NCBI RefSeq assembly: GCF_020886055.1
Contig: NZ_AP025184.1
Coordinates: 1,364,001 to 1,428,000, forward strand
Source of the DNA: Flavobacterium ammoniigenes
Lineage (GTDB): Bacteria; Bacteroidota; Bacteroidia; Flavobacteriales; Flavobacteriaceae
DNA length: 64,000 nucleotides
Reading direction: 5' to 3'
Each line of letters opens with the position of its first letter. Positions within the stretch are counted from its first letter, which is position 1. A program made the position numbers and the translations under genes. A model generated the notes under the pieces. It was not told where the DNA came from. It searched no databases and saw nothing but the letters and a program-made list of their open reading frames with translations. This document shows, piece after piece, positions 1-6,652 of the stretch.

Positions 1-247
1 GGCTATGGCTTTGAGTGTGCAAAAAATAATGCAAACGGATTATGCAATTGCCACTACTGGAAATGCTGGTCCAACAAAAGGCGATGCCGATGCAGAATTA
101 GGAACGGTTTGTATTGCTTTGGCTACGCCAAATGGAGTAATTGTTGAAGAATTTAATTTTGGTCAACCCCGTGAAAAAGTGATAGATAGAGCTGTAATTA
201 AGAGTTTGGAACTACTACAGAAAGAAATTTTAAAAAATGTGCTTTAA
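1..247 (+). CDS. cinA: CinA-family protein, C-terminal fragment
   Basis: The reading frame is open from the window edge, so the gene is 5'-truncated here; the first Met in view (position 5) is internal. The visible ~81 residues match the C-terminal CinA domain (nicotinamide-nucleotide amidase type), with the glycine-rich [19 protein letters not shown] stretch that corresponds to the conserved TTGIAGP segment of the family. CinA-type proteins recycle nicotinamide mononucleotide in the cytoplasm, and some homologues are competence/damage-inducible. The domain is complete at its C-terminus and ends 73 bp before rpmB. Whether this copy keeps the N-terminal MoaB-like domain cannot be seen. Confidence 0.85.
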   Translation, partial: AMALSVQKIMQTDYAIATTGNAGPTKGDADAELGTVCIALATPNGVIVEEFNFGQPREKVIDRAVIKSLELLQKEILKNVL

Positions 248-252
248 TTTTT

Positions 253-283
253 TTGTTTGATCCGTTTATTTTTCTTTTCTTTG
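253..283 (+). promoter_or_regulatory. candidate promoter of the rpmB-rpmG operon
   Basis: A TTG at 253-255 is followed after 20 bp by TTTCTTTG at 276-283. This has one mismatch to the Bacteroidota -7 consensus TAnnTTTG, and the spacing is normal. It lies between the cinA stop and rpmB. Initiation about 6 bp downstream would give a leader of roughly 30 nt. Confidence 0.4.
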
Positions 284-320
284 CACCCTGATTTTGAATA
301 ACGATAAAAGATAAAGAATA

Positions 321-557
321 ATGTCAAGAGTTTGTGACCTTACAGGTAAAAGAGCGATGGTAGGAAATAACGTTTCTCACGCTATGAACAAAACTAAGAG
401 AAAATTTTCTGTGAACTTAGTTAAAAAGCGTTTTTATCTTCCAGAAGAAGATAGATGGATTACTCTTAGAGTAGCTGCATCTACAGTAAAAACAATTAAT
501 AAAAATGGAATCGCTGCTGTTTTGAAAAAAGCACAAGCTCAAGGATTTATTAAATAA
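321..557 (+). CDS. rpmB: 50S ribosomal protein bL28
   Basis: This 78-residue basic protein has the typical L28 opening [20 protein letters not shown], then the conserved KRKFSVNL and [15 protein letters not shown] segments. Length and domain content fit a complete bL28, a structural protein of the large subunit. It is the first gene of a tight cluster with rpmG (27 bp downstream) and a DUF4295 gene. No Shine-Dalgarno sequence precedes the ATG; the leader is A-rich instead, as is usual in Flavobacterium. Confidence 0.97.
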   Translation: MSRVCDLTGKRAMVGNNVSHAMNKTKRKFSVNLVKKRFYLPEEDRWITLRVAASTVKTINKNGIAAVLKKAQAQGFIK

Positions 558-584
558 TCGTTTCCTAAATAAATAGATAGCAAG

Positions 585-767
585 ATGGCAAAGAAAGGTA
601 ACAGAATCCAAGTGATTTTAGAATGTACTGAGCACAAAACAACAGGTGTTGCAGGTACTTCAAGATATATTACAACTAAGAACAAAAAAAATACTCCAGA
701 TAGATTAGAGATTAAAAAATTTAATCCAATCTTGAAAAGAGTAACCGTTCACAAAGAAATTAAATAA
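585..767 (+). CDS. rpmG: 50S ribosomal protein bL33
   Basis: This 60-residue basic protein begins [18 protein letters not shown] and carries the bL33 signature with [21 protein letters not shown]. No CxxC zinc ribbon is visible (only one Cys), so this is the zinc-independent form. It sits between rpmB and the DUF4295 gene, in an order that is common in Bacteroidota, and is probably co-transcribed from the promoter in front of rpmB. Confidence 0.97.
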   Translation: MAKKGNRIQVILECTEHKTTGVAGTSRYITTKNKKNTPDRLEIKKFNPILKRVTVHKEIK

Positions 768-836
768 TAATTAGAAATGAGATTCGGTCTCAGATGTTCA
801 CATCTAGATCGTATTTATTTCAAATAACATTGAATC

Positions 837-989
837 ATGGCAAAGAAAACCGTAGCATCGTTACAAACCGCTTCTAAGAGATTATCAAAAGCCATCAAAA
901 TGGTGAAGTCTCCAAAAACTGGCGCATATACATTCGTTGAATCTATTATGGCTCCTGAAGCAGTTGATGAATTCTTGAAAAAGAAATAA
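837..989 (+). CDS. DUF4295 small ribosome-associated protein
   Basis: This 50-residue basic protein runs from an ATG at 837 (MAKKTVASLQTASKRLSKAI) to a TAA at 987-989 (ending VDEFLKKK). It matches the DUF4295 family, which is restricted to Bacteroidota and follows rpmB-rpmG. From memory, a Flavobacterium johnsoniae ribosome structure assigned a protein of this kind to the large subunit as bL38; I cannot confirm that here. It is 69 bp downstream of rpmG and is followed by an intrinsic terminator, so it closes the ribosomal-protein operon. Confidence 0.85.
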   Translation: MAKKTVASLQTASKRLSKAIKMVKSPKTGAYTFVESIMAPEAVDEFLKKK

Positions 990-1010
990 TTTACTTTTAC
1001 AGTATATAGA

Positions 1011-1042
1011 AAAGCTACTTTCAGTCGGAAGTAGCTTTTTTA
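1011..1042 (+). terminator. intrinsic terminator of the rpmB operon
   Basis: A perfect 10-bp stem (AAAGCTACTT at 1011-1020 with AAGTAGCTTT at 1029-1038) encloses an 8-nt loop and runs into a T tract. It lies directly after the DUF4295 gene and separates the ribosomal-protein operon from ftsY. Confidence 0.85.
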
Positions 1043-1116
1043 TTTTCTATATTTACCATTAGGAAATACAATCTGTTTTCTGATCCTAAATCATTCATAT
1101 ATAATACGATTGCAAT

Positions 1117-2097
1117 ATGAGTTTTTTCAAAAGAATATTTTCTTCCGATAAAAAAGAAGAAAGTCTTAACGAACAGGAGAAACAATCCTTAGACAAAGGT
1201 CTCGAAAAGTCAAAAACTACTTTTTTTTCCAAGTTATCCAAAGCGGTTGCTGGAAAATCAAAAGTAGATGACGAGGTTTTAGATAATTTAGAAGATATCC
1301 TTATTTCTTCAGATGTGGGTGTCAATACAACACTAAAAGTAATTCAGCGTATTGAAGCGCGTGTTGCTTCAGACAAATATTTAGGGATTAGCGAATTGAA
1401 CCAAATTCTTCGCGAAGAAATTGCAGCCTTGCTATCTGAAACTAATTCAGGGGAAGCTACAGAATTTGTTGCTCCAACACAAACGAAACCTTACGTTTTG
1501 ATGGTAGTGGGTGTAAATGGAGTAGGGAAAACCACTACTATAGGAAAATTAGCCTACCAATTTAAGAAAGCAGGTCATAAAGTAGTTTTAGGTGCAGCGG
1601 ATACTTTTCGCGCAGCAGCGATTGACCAATTGCAAATTTGGGCCGATCGAGTAGGAGTTCCCATTGTAAGACAAAATATGGGAAGTGATCCTGCTTCGGT
1701 AGCATTTGATACCTTACAATCTGCAGTGGCTCAAGATGCCGATATTGTAATTATTGATACTGCAGGTCGTTTGCACAACAAAGTGAATTTAATGAACGAA
1801 TTGACCAAAGTAAAACGTGTGATGCAAAAAGTAGTAGGCGACGCACCTCATGATGTTTTATTAGTCTTAGATGGTTCTACTGGTCAGAATGCTTTTGAAC
1901 AAGCCAAGCAATTTACAGCTGCGACAGAAGTTACTTCTTTAGCTGTAACTAAATTAGATGGAACTGCCAAAGGTGGTGTGGTTATTGGAATCTCGGACCA
2001 ATTTCAAATTCCAGTCAAATATATTGGAGTAGGAGAAGGTATTGAAGATTTACAGGTGTTTAATAAATTCGAGTTTGTAGATAGTTTCTTTAAATAA
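1117..2097 (+). CDS. ftsY: signal recognition particle receptor FtsY
   Basis: This 326-residue GTPase docks the signal recognition particle with its nascent chain at the inner membrane. Visible motifs are an N-domain at about 1-110, the P-loop GVNGVGKTT at 132-140, DTFRAAA at 162-168, DTAGR at 214-218 and the guanine-specificity motif TKLD at 278-281. The short charged N-terminus (FKRIFSSDKKEE) replaces the long acidic A-domain of E. coli FtsY, so it is a compact form. The gene stands alone behind the terminator of the ribosomal-protein operon, and a tiny membrane-protein gene starts 6 bp downstream. Confidence 0.97.
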   Translation: MSFFKRIFSSDKKEESLNEQEKQSLDKGLEKSKTTFFSKLSKAVAGKSKVDDEVLDNLEDILISSDVGVNTTLKVIQRIEARVASDKYLGISELNQILREEIAALLSETNSGEATEFVAPTQTKPYVLMVVGVNGVGKTTTIGKLAYQFKKAGHKVVLGAADTFRAAAIDQLQIWADRVGVPIVRQNMGSDPASVAFDTLQSAVAQDADIVIIDTAGRLHNKVNLMNELTKVKRVMQKVVGDAPHDVLLVLDGSTGQNAFEQAKQFTAATEVTSLAVTKLDGTAKGGVVIGISDQFQIPVKYIGVGEGIEDLQVFNKFEFVDSFFK

Positions 2098-2103
2098 TCT
2101 GGT

Positions 2104-2277
2104 ATGAGTTCTTTTGGTAAACTAAGTCCAATAACTTTTTATTTTATTAGTATAATTTCATTCGTTTTGGCAAATGTGATTCGGGAACAAAGTATTCCGA
2201 TTTATTATTTATGCTTAATGATAGGTGTGGTTTTTTTCTTCCTGGGTCTATATAAGCGAATTGCTTCAAAAAAATAA
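2104..2277 (+). CDS. small two-helix membrane protein, unknown
   Basis: A 57-residue frame runs from an ATG at 2104 (MSSFGKLSPITFYFISIISF) to a TAA at 2275-2277. Two hydrophobic segments, at about residues 10-27 and 32-50, are linked by the polar NVIREQS and followed by the basic tail KRIASKK. This is a plausible two-span inner-membrane protein with a cytoplasmic C-terminus. It starts 6 bp after ftsY and ends 4 bp before a lipoprotein gene, spacing that argues for real translation within one transcript. I do not recognise a family, and no function is assigned. Confidence 0.6.
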   Translation: MSSFGKLSPITFYFISIISFVLANVIREQSIPIYYLCLMIGVVFFFLGLYKRIASKK

Positions 2278-2281
2278 TCAT

Positions 2282-2725
2282 ATGAAACAGTTGTTTAAAG
2301 TATTATTCATTTCCTTAGCTTTCGTTAGCTGTAAACAAAAAATACAATCTACAGATATTCCTAAAATCAATGGGTATTGGGAAATCGAAAAGGTTGTTTT
2401 TGATGAAGGTGAAGACAAAGAATATGCGGCCAATCAGAATTATGATTATTTCCAAATCAGCTCCAATAATCAAGGAATTAGAAAAAAAGTAGCACCTCAA
2501 TTAGACGGTACTTTTTTAGTCGATGATTCTTTTGAAAAAGTAAGTATTCGTTTTCAAGAAGACAAAGCCTATTTGGATTATGCTACCCCTTATATGAAAT
2601 ACACAGAAGAAATTATTGCTTTATCGGCTGAAGAATTAGTGGTCTTGAATGCGCAAAAAAAAGAATACCATTACAAGAAAGCAACGGCTATAAATATTTT
2701 GGGTGATGGCAAAAAGACAAAGTAA
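2282..2725 (+). CDS. predicted lipoprotein, unknown function
   Basis: From the ATG at 2282 the product has 147 residues and a lipoprotein signal peptide: MKQ, a hydrophobic core LFKVLFISLAF, then VSC with the acylated Cys at 17. The in-frame start 57 bp upstream would bury this signal peptide, so it was rejected. The mature part includes INGYWEIEKVVFDEGEDKEY, which resembles a lipocalin-like single-domain module seen in many Bacteroidota lipoproteins; this is inference from general appearance. Its 3' end overlaps the start of the following DUF721 gene by 20 bp, which suggests translational coupling. Confidence 0.8.
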   Translation: MKQLFKVLFISLAFVSCKQKIQSTDIPKINGYWEIEKVVFDEGEDKEYAANQNYDYFQISSNNQGIRKKVAPQLDGTFLVDDSFEKVSIRFQEDKAYLDYATPYMKYTEEIIALSAEELVVLNAQKKEYHYKKATAINILGDGKKTK

Positions 2726-3002
2726 TCAAAGTACTGTTGGCGATGTTTTAAAGCAAATTATTCAAGCGAATAAATTGCAGCCTGGCATGGATCAAATTGA
2801 TGTGAAAGAGGCCTGGCAAAATCTAATGGGAAATGGTGTGAATAGCTATACTAAAAACGTAGCTCTGCGTGGGAGTACTTTGTATGTAGAATTGTCTTCT
2901 TCAGTATTAAGAGAAGAATTGAGTCATGGTAAATCCAAAATTATAGCCATGATTAACGAAGAATTGCAACGAGAGGTAATTAAGGATGTAGTTTTGCGAT
3001 AG
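2706..3002 (+). CDS. DUF721 (DciA-like) domain protein
   Basis: This 98-residue protein starts at ATG 2706 (MAKRQSNQSTVGDVLKQI); a GTG immediately upstream is in frame but less likely. The layout is that of DUF721: an N-terminal helical part with GDVLKQIIQANKL, then WQNLMGNGVNSYTKNVALRG and LYVELSSSVLREEL. In many bacteria, DUF721 (DciA) proteins help load the replicative helicase DnaB. Whether this short Bacteroidota type does so is not shown. It overlaps the upstream lipoprotein gene by 20 bp and ends just before a bidirectional terminator. Confidence 0.8.
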   Translation: MAKRQSNQSTVGDVLKQIIQANKLQPGMDQIDVKEAWQNLMGNGVNSYTKNVALRGSTLYVELSSSVLREELSHGKSKIIAMINEELQREVIKDVVLR

Positions 3003-3022
3003 AATTCTAGAAAGTAAGATAT

Positions 3023-3060
3023 AAAAGAAAACCCATTTCAATAGAAATGGGTTTTCTTTT
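3023..3060. terminator. bidirectional intrinsic terminator between the DUF721 gene and ndk
   Basis: A 17-bp near-perfect stem (3023-3039 with 3044-3060, core AACCCATTTC/GAAATGGGTT) has a 4-nt loop and an A-rich left flank with a T-rich right flank. It can stop transcription from both convergent genes. Confidence 0.85.
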
Positions 3061-3106
3061 TATAAAATCTAAGAAGTTTAATCTTCTATAAATCTAGTGA
3101 TCTAAA

Positions 3107-3526
3107 TTAAAATTGCTCTCTTCCTGAAAAATGAAAGGCTCCTTCGATCGCAGCATTTTCATCTGAATCAGAACCGTGAACTGCATTTTCTCCCATTGAA
3201 GTAGCATATAATTTACGAATTGTTCCTTCTGCAGCTTCAGCTGGATTTGTAGCGCCAATCAAAGTTCTAAAATCGTTTACTGCATTTTCTTTTTCCAAGA
3301 TGGCAGCAACAATTGGTCCGCTTGACATGAATTCAACTAATTCTCCGTAAAAAGGACGAGCGCTATGTACGGCATAAAATGCTTGTGCATCAGCAACGGT
3401 TAATTGCGTGAGTTTTAAAGAAACAATTTTAAATCCTGCATTAGTAATCATTGCTAAAATGTTTCCGATATGACCATTTTTAACCGCATCAGGTTTGATC
3501 ATGGTAAAAGTTCTGTTTGTTGCCAT
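3107..3526 (-). CDS. ndk: nucleoside diphosphate kinase
   Basis: This 139-residue cytoplasmic enzyme transfers the gamma phosphate between nucleoside triphosphates and diphosphates by way of a phosphohistidine. The family hallmarks are all present: [13 protein letters not shown] near the N-terminus, the [15 protein letters not shown] loop, and the active-site stretch NAVHGSDS with the catalytic His at 117. Length is normal for a bacterial enzyme. It stands alone between a bidirectional terminator and bshC. A promoter candidate on the same strand lies 29-63 bp upstream of the ATG. Confidence 0.98.
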   Translation of the reverse strand: MATNRTFTMIKPDAVKNGHIGNILAMITNAGFKIVSLKLTQLTVADAQAFYAVHSARPFYGELVEFMSSGPIVAAILEKENAVNDFRTLIGATNPAEAAEGTIRKLYATSMGENAVHGSDSDENAAIEGAFHFSGREQF

Positions 3527-3554
3527 TTTTTTGTGTAAAAATTATTTTGGATTC

Positions 3555-3589
3555 CAAAAATACTGCTTTATTTGTTATTTATATAACAA
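3555..3589 (-). promoter_or_regulatory. candidate promoter of ndk
   Basis: Read on the minus strand, TATTTTTG (plus 3555-3562) is an exact TAnnTTTG -7 element. A TTG complement (CAA at plus 3587-3589) lies 24 bp further upstream, one base beyond the usual range. It is located 29 bp before the ndk ATG. Confidence 0.5.
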
Positions 3590-3622
3590 AACATACGAAA
3601 TGTTGATTAATTGTAAATTTAA

Positions 3623-5212
3623 TTAAACAATTACTACTTCAAAATACTGTTCTAATGGTCGCAACTTTTTGATTAAAGTTGGAATCAAATCATCACCATT
3701 TTCCAAATAGAATTCAGAGAAATTGTTTTGACGTTCTTGAAGACTTTGATTGGGGAATAATTCATTTTGCAATTGAATAATGCGTTCTAAAACGTCGACT
3801 AATTTTCTTTTTTGTGCTTTGAGTAACCGTTTTTCCAGGTGTTCAATTCCTTTAATCTGTTTGATTTCCTGAGCTTTTAGTGCACCAATAAAGGATTGGT
3901 CAGTTTGTAGTGCAATACTTTGAAGTTCGCTAAATTGCTTTCTTAATTGTTCTTTTATACCTGATAAATCCAAGTCGATTTCGGAAAGTGTTTTTGTTTT
4001 TTGGTTAGCCAAATCATTTTGCTTGCTAAACAAATCGGCCCAAGAAAGCTGTAAAGAGTCTGCTTTTTTGATTTGTTTTTCGGTTGCCAACAGAACCGAA
4101 TTACGAACTAATAAGATAGGAAAACTCACTTCTGTCGCATTGAAAAAAGACTGTAGTTCTAGCCAATAGGCAATTTCGCCGCCACCACCAATGTAGCAAA
4201 GATTTGGTAAAAGGACTTCTTGGTACAATGGGCGTAAAATTACATTCGGACTAAATTGCTCAGGATGGTTTTCAACCAATTGCAATAGTTTTTCTTTGGA
4301 AAAAGATATGTTAGTATGGTTTACTTTGTAAGTGTCGTTTTCGAATACGATTCGCTCACGCAGGTTGTTCTCAATGTAAAATAAATTGATTTCACGCGGG
4401 TTAACTTGGATGCTGTAATCTTTAAGTTTTTCTAGAGTTGCAGTAACTTCTTTGAAAGATGTTTGATTTTCTATTTCGTCTTTGATGTACGGAATGAAGA
4501 CGCTTTTCAAATCGGCAGCGTCAGCGTCAAGGATTACTAAGCCATAGTCGCTAAAAAGTTCATTCGCTAAATACCGAGTAGCATCGGCTAAATTTGAATG
4601 CTCCAAATATGATTTTTGAAATAGTTCTTTAATTTTTTGAGCATTGGTACTTGAACCTAATTCTAAAGCAAAAACTTCAAATACAGCTTCTAAACCTTCA
4701 GTAGATAATCGCCCAACAGGTCCTGAACTGTCTTTGTTCCAATGAAATTTTTTGCCATTGAAATTAAAATAGTTGATTTCTTCAAAATCGTGATCTTCCG
4801 TAGCCATCCAATAAACAGGAACAAAATTCGATTGAGGGTATTTCGCTTTTAGTTCGGAAGCCAAATTGATGGTTGAAATGATTTTGTATAAAAAATACAG
4901 GGGACCACTGAATAAATTCAACTGATGTCCGGTTGTAATTGTAAAAGTATTGGATTGTCCTAATGCTGTAATATTATTTTGAGTAGCATCAGAAACAGTT
5001 GTGTTTTGATATTGCTTTTGTAATTCAGTTACAAGTAATTTTCGGTTTTCGGGATTGTAGTTGGCTTCTTTTTCAAGAATTTGTCCCTCAAAATTTGCTA
5101 TGGTTGGAAACCGATTGTATAACGAATCCAGACTGGATTTTTGATCCAAATAGTCTTTGATTAAAGAAGTAAAATAGCCTGAGTTTTGATAGCGTATACA
5201 GTCAGTGGGCAT
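3623..5212 (-). CDS. bshC: bacillithiol biosynthesis cysteine-adding enzyme BshC
   Basis: This 529-residue protein matches BshC along its length. It includes the early TFTITTGHQLNLFSGPLYFLYK segment (ATP-binding-like core), PVYWMATEDHDFEEINYF, VGRLSTEGLE and LCYIGGGGEIAYWLEL, followed by a C-terminal coiled-coil part rich in Lys, Gln and Leu (about residues 390-480). BshC adds cysteine to GlcN-malate in the last step of bacillithiol synthesis, giving the low-molecular-weight thiol that replaces glutathione in Firmicutes and many Bacteroidota. bshA and bshB are not in the window. The gene is divergent from the transporter at 5328. Confidence 0.93.
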   Translation of the reverse strand: MPTDCIRYQNSGYFTSLIKDYLDQKSSLDSLYNRFPTIANFEGQILEKEANYNPENRKLLVTELQKQYQNTTVSDATQNNITALGQSNTFTITTGHQLNLFSGPLYFLYKIISTINLASELKAKYPQSNFVPVYWMATEDHDFEEINYFNFNGKKFHWNKDSSGPVGRLSTEGLEAVFEVFALELGSSTNAQKIKELFQKSYLEHSNLADATRYLANELFSDYGLVILDADAADLKSVFIPYIKDEIENQTSFKEVTATLEKLKDYSIQVNPREINLFYIENNLRERIVFENDTYKVNHTNISFSKEKLLQLVENHPEQFSPNVILRPLYQEVLLPNLCYIGGGGEIAYWLELQSFFNATEVSFPILLVRNSVLLATEKQIKKADSLQLSWADLFSKQNDLANQKTKTLSEIDLDLSGIKEQLRKQFSELQSIALQTDQSFIGALKAQEIKQIKGIEHLEKRLLKAQKRKLVDVLERIIQLQNELFPNQSLQERQNNFSEFYLENGDDLIPTLIKKLRPLEQYFEVVIV

Positions 5213-5327
5213 ATTGGTTTTGTTTGGAGTAAAAATACTAAAAAAATATTGGAACTAAATAGTTGTGGCTTTCGAAAAATAGTAGCATTTTTATGCTCGT
5301 TTGCTACTTGACAAAAAACTAAAATAT

Positions 5328-6605
5328 ATGAACACAACTTTACATCCACAAAATTCTTTGCGCCATGTCCTTTTTGGGAGCCTAATTGGTACTACAATTG
5401 AGTTTTTTGATTTTTATATTTATGCTAATGCAGCTGTATTGGTTTTCCCACAATTGTTTTTTCCAGGTACAGATAGTACTATATCGGTATTACAATCCTT
5501 GGCGACTTTCTCAATTGCTTTTTTCGCACGTCCCTTAGGTTCGGCTATTTTTGGGCATTACGGAGATAAAGTCGGACGAAAAACTACTTTAGTCGTGGCT
5601 TTGTTGACTATGGGAATTTCAACCGTTTGTATTGGTTTTTTGCCTAGTTATGCCAATATCGGAATTACCGCTCCAATTTTATTGATGTTGTGTCGTTTTG
5701 GTCAAGGTGTTGGTTTGGGTGGCGAGTGGGGAGGAGCGGTGTTATTGGCTATTGAAAATGCACCCCCTCACAAACGTGCTTGGTACGGCATGTTTCCTCA
5801 ATTAGGCGCGCCAATTGGTTTAGTGCTTTCTGGAGGCACCTTTTTACTATTGACTAGTTATTTGAATGCACAAGATTTTTTAGAATATGGTTGGCGAATT
5901 CCATTTATCGCTAGTTCATTATTAGTTTTGGTTGGGTTTTATATTCGTCTAAAAATCACTGAAACGGTTGCTTTTGAAAATGCTAAACAAGAGCAAGAAG
6001 AAGTTAAAGTCCCATTTATTACCCTTTTAAAATCCTACCGAAAAGAATTGTTTTTCGGGACATTTACAGCAGTTACTACTTTTGTAGTGTTTTATTTGAT
6101 GACAGTATTTATGCTGAATTGGAACACCAAAGAATTGCATTTTTCCAATAAAGAAGCCTTATTAATGCAATTGTTTTCCGTTTTATTTTTCGCAGGTTTT
6201 ATTCCTGTATCGGCTTTAATTGCAGATAAAATTGGTCGCCGAAAAATGCTACTTTATGCTTCAATTGCTATTGCTCTTTTTGGTTTGTTCTTTTCGTTAT
6301 TTCTAAATTCAGGAAGTACAATACTGGTTACTTTCTTTTTGTGTTTAGGGATGTCATTGATGGGATTTACCTATGGGCCAATTGGTACTTTTCTTTCCGA
6401 ATTGTTCCCAACAACCGTTCGTTATTCAGGAGCGTCATTGACTTTTAACTTAGCGGGAATTATTGGAGCCGCATTTGCCCCAATGATTGCGATATGGATT
6501 GCTACCAACTATGGTTTAGCTTTCGTTGGTTATTATCTTTCTGTAGCAGCAGTTATTTCGGTAATTTCATTGTTGGTCATCAGCAAAAAAGAACATCAAT
6601 TTTAA
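5328..6605 (+). CDS. MFS transporter, metabolite:H+ symporter (MHS) family
   Basis: From the ATG at 5328 the product has 425 residues and about 12 membrane segments. A TTG 27 bp upstream is in frame, but MNTTLHPQNSLRHVLFGSLI is a more natural start. The N-terminal GTTIEFFDFYIYANAAVLVF and the loop GHYGDKVGRKTTLV are typical of the MHS branch (ProP/ShiA/KgtP/YhjE relatives), as is RFGQGVGLGGEWGGAVLLA in helix 4-5. Such proteins import small organic acids, betaines or similar solutes with protons across the inner membrane. The substrate cannot be told from sequence. The next gene begins within 50 bp and may be co-transcribed. Confidence 0.88.
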   Translation: MNTTLHPQNSLRHVLFGSLIGTTIEFFDFYIYANAAVLVFPQLFFPGTDSTISVLQSLATFSIAFFARPLGSAIFGHYGDKVGRKTTLVVALLTMGISTVCIGFLPSYANIGITAPILLMLCRFGQGVGLGGEWGGAVLLAIENAPPHKRAWYGMFPQLGAPIGLVLSGGTFLLLTSYLNAQDFLEYGWRIPFIASSLLVLVGFYIRLKITETVAFENAKQEQEEVKVPFITLLKSYRKELFFGTFTAVTTFVVFYLMTVFMLNWNTKELHFSNKEALLMQLFSVLFFAGFIPVSALIADKIGRRKMLLYASIAIALFGLFFSLFLNSGSTILVTFFLCLGMSLMGFTYGPIGTFLSELFPTTVRYSGASLTFNLAGIIGAAFAPMIAIWIATNYGLAFVGYYLSVAAVISVISLLVISKKEHQF

Positions 6606-6652
6606 TGTAATCGTATTTTATTGAACGATATTTGTTCACCAAAACAATCCTT

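Noticed and set aside
5301..5327. TTG start for the MHS transporter, nine residues longer
   Set aside because: The ATG at 5328 gives a normal N-terminus for the family; the extension MLLDKKLKY has no conserved feature.
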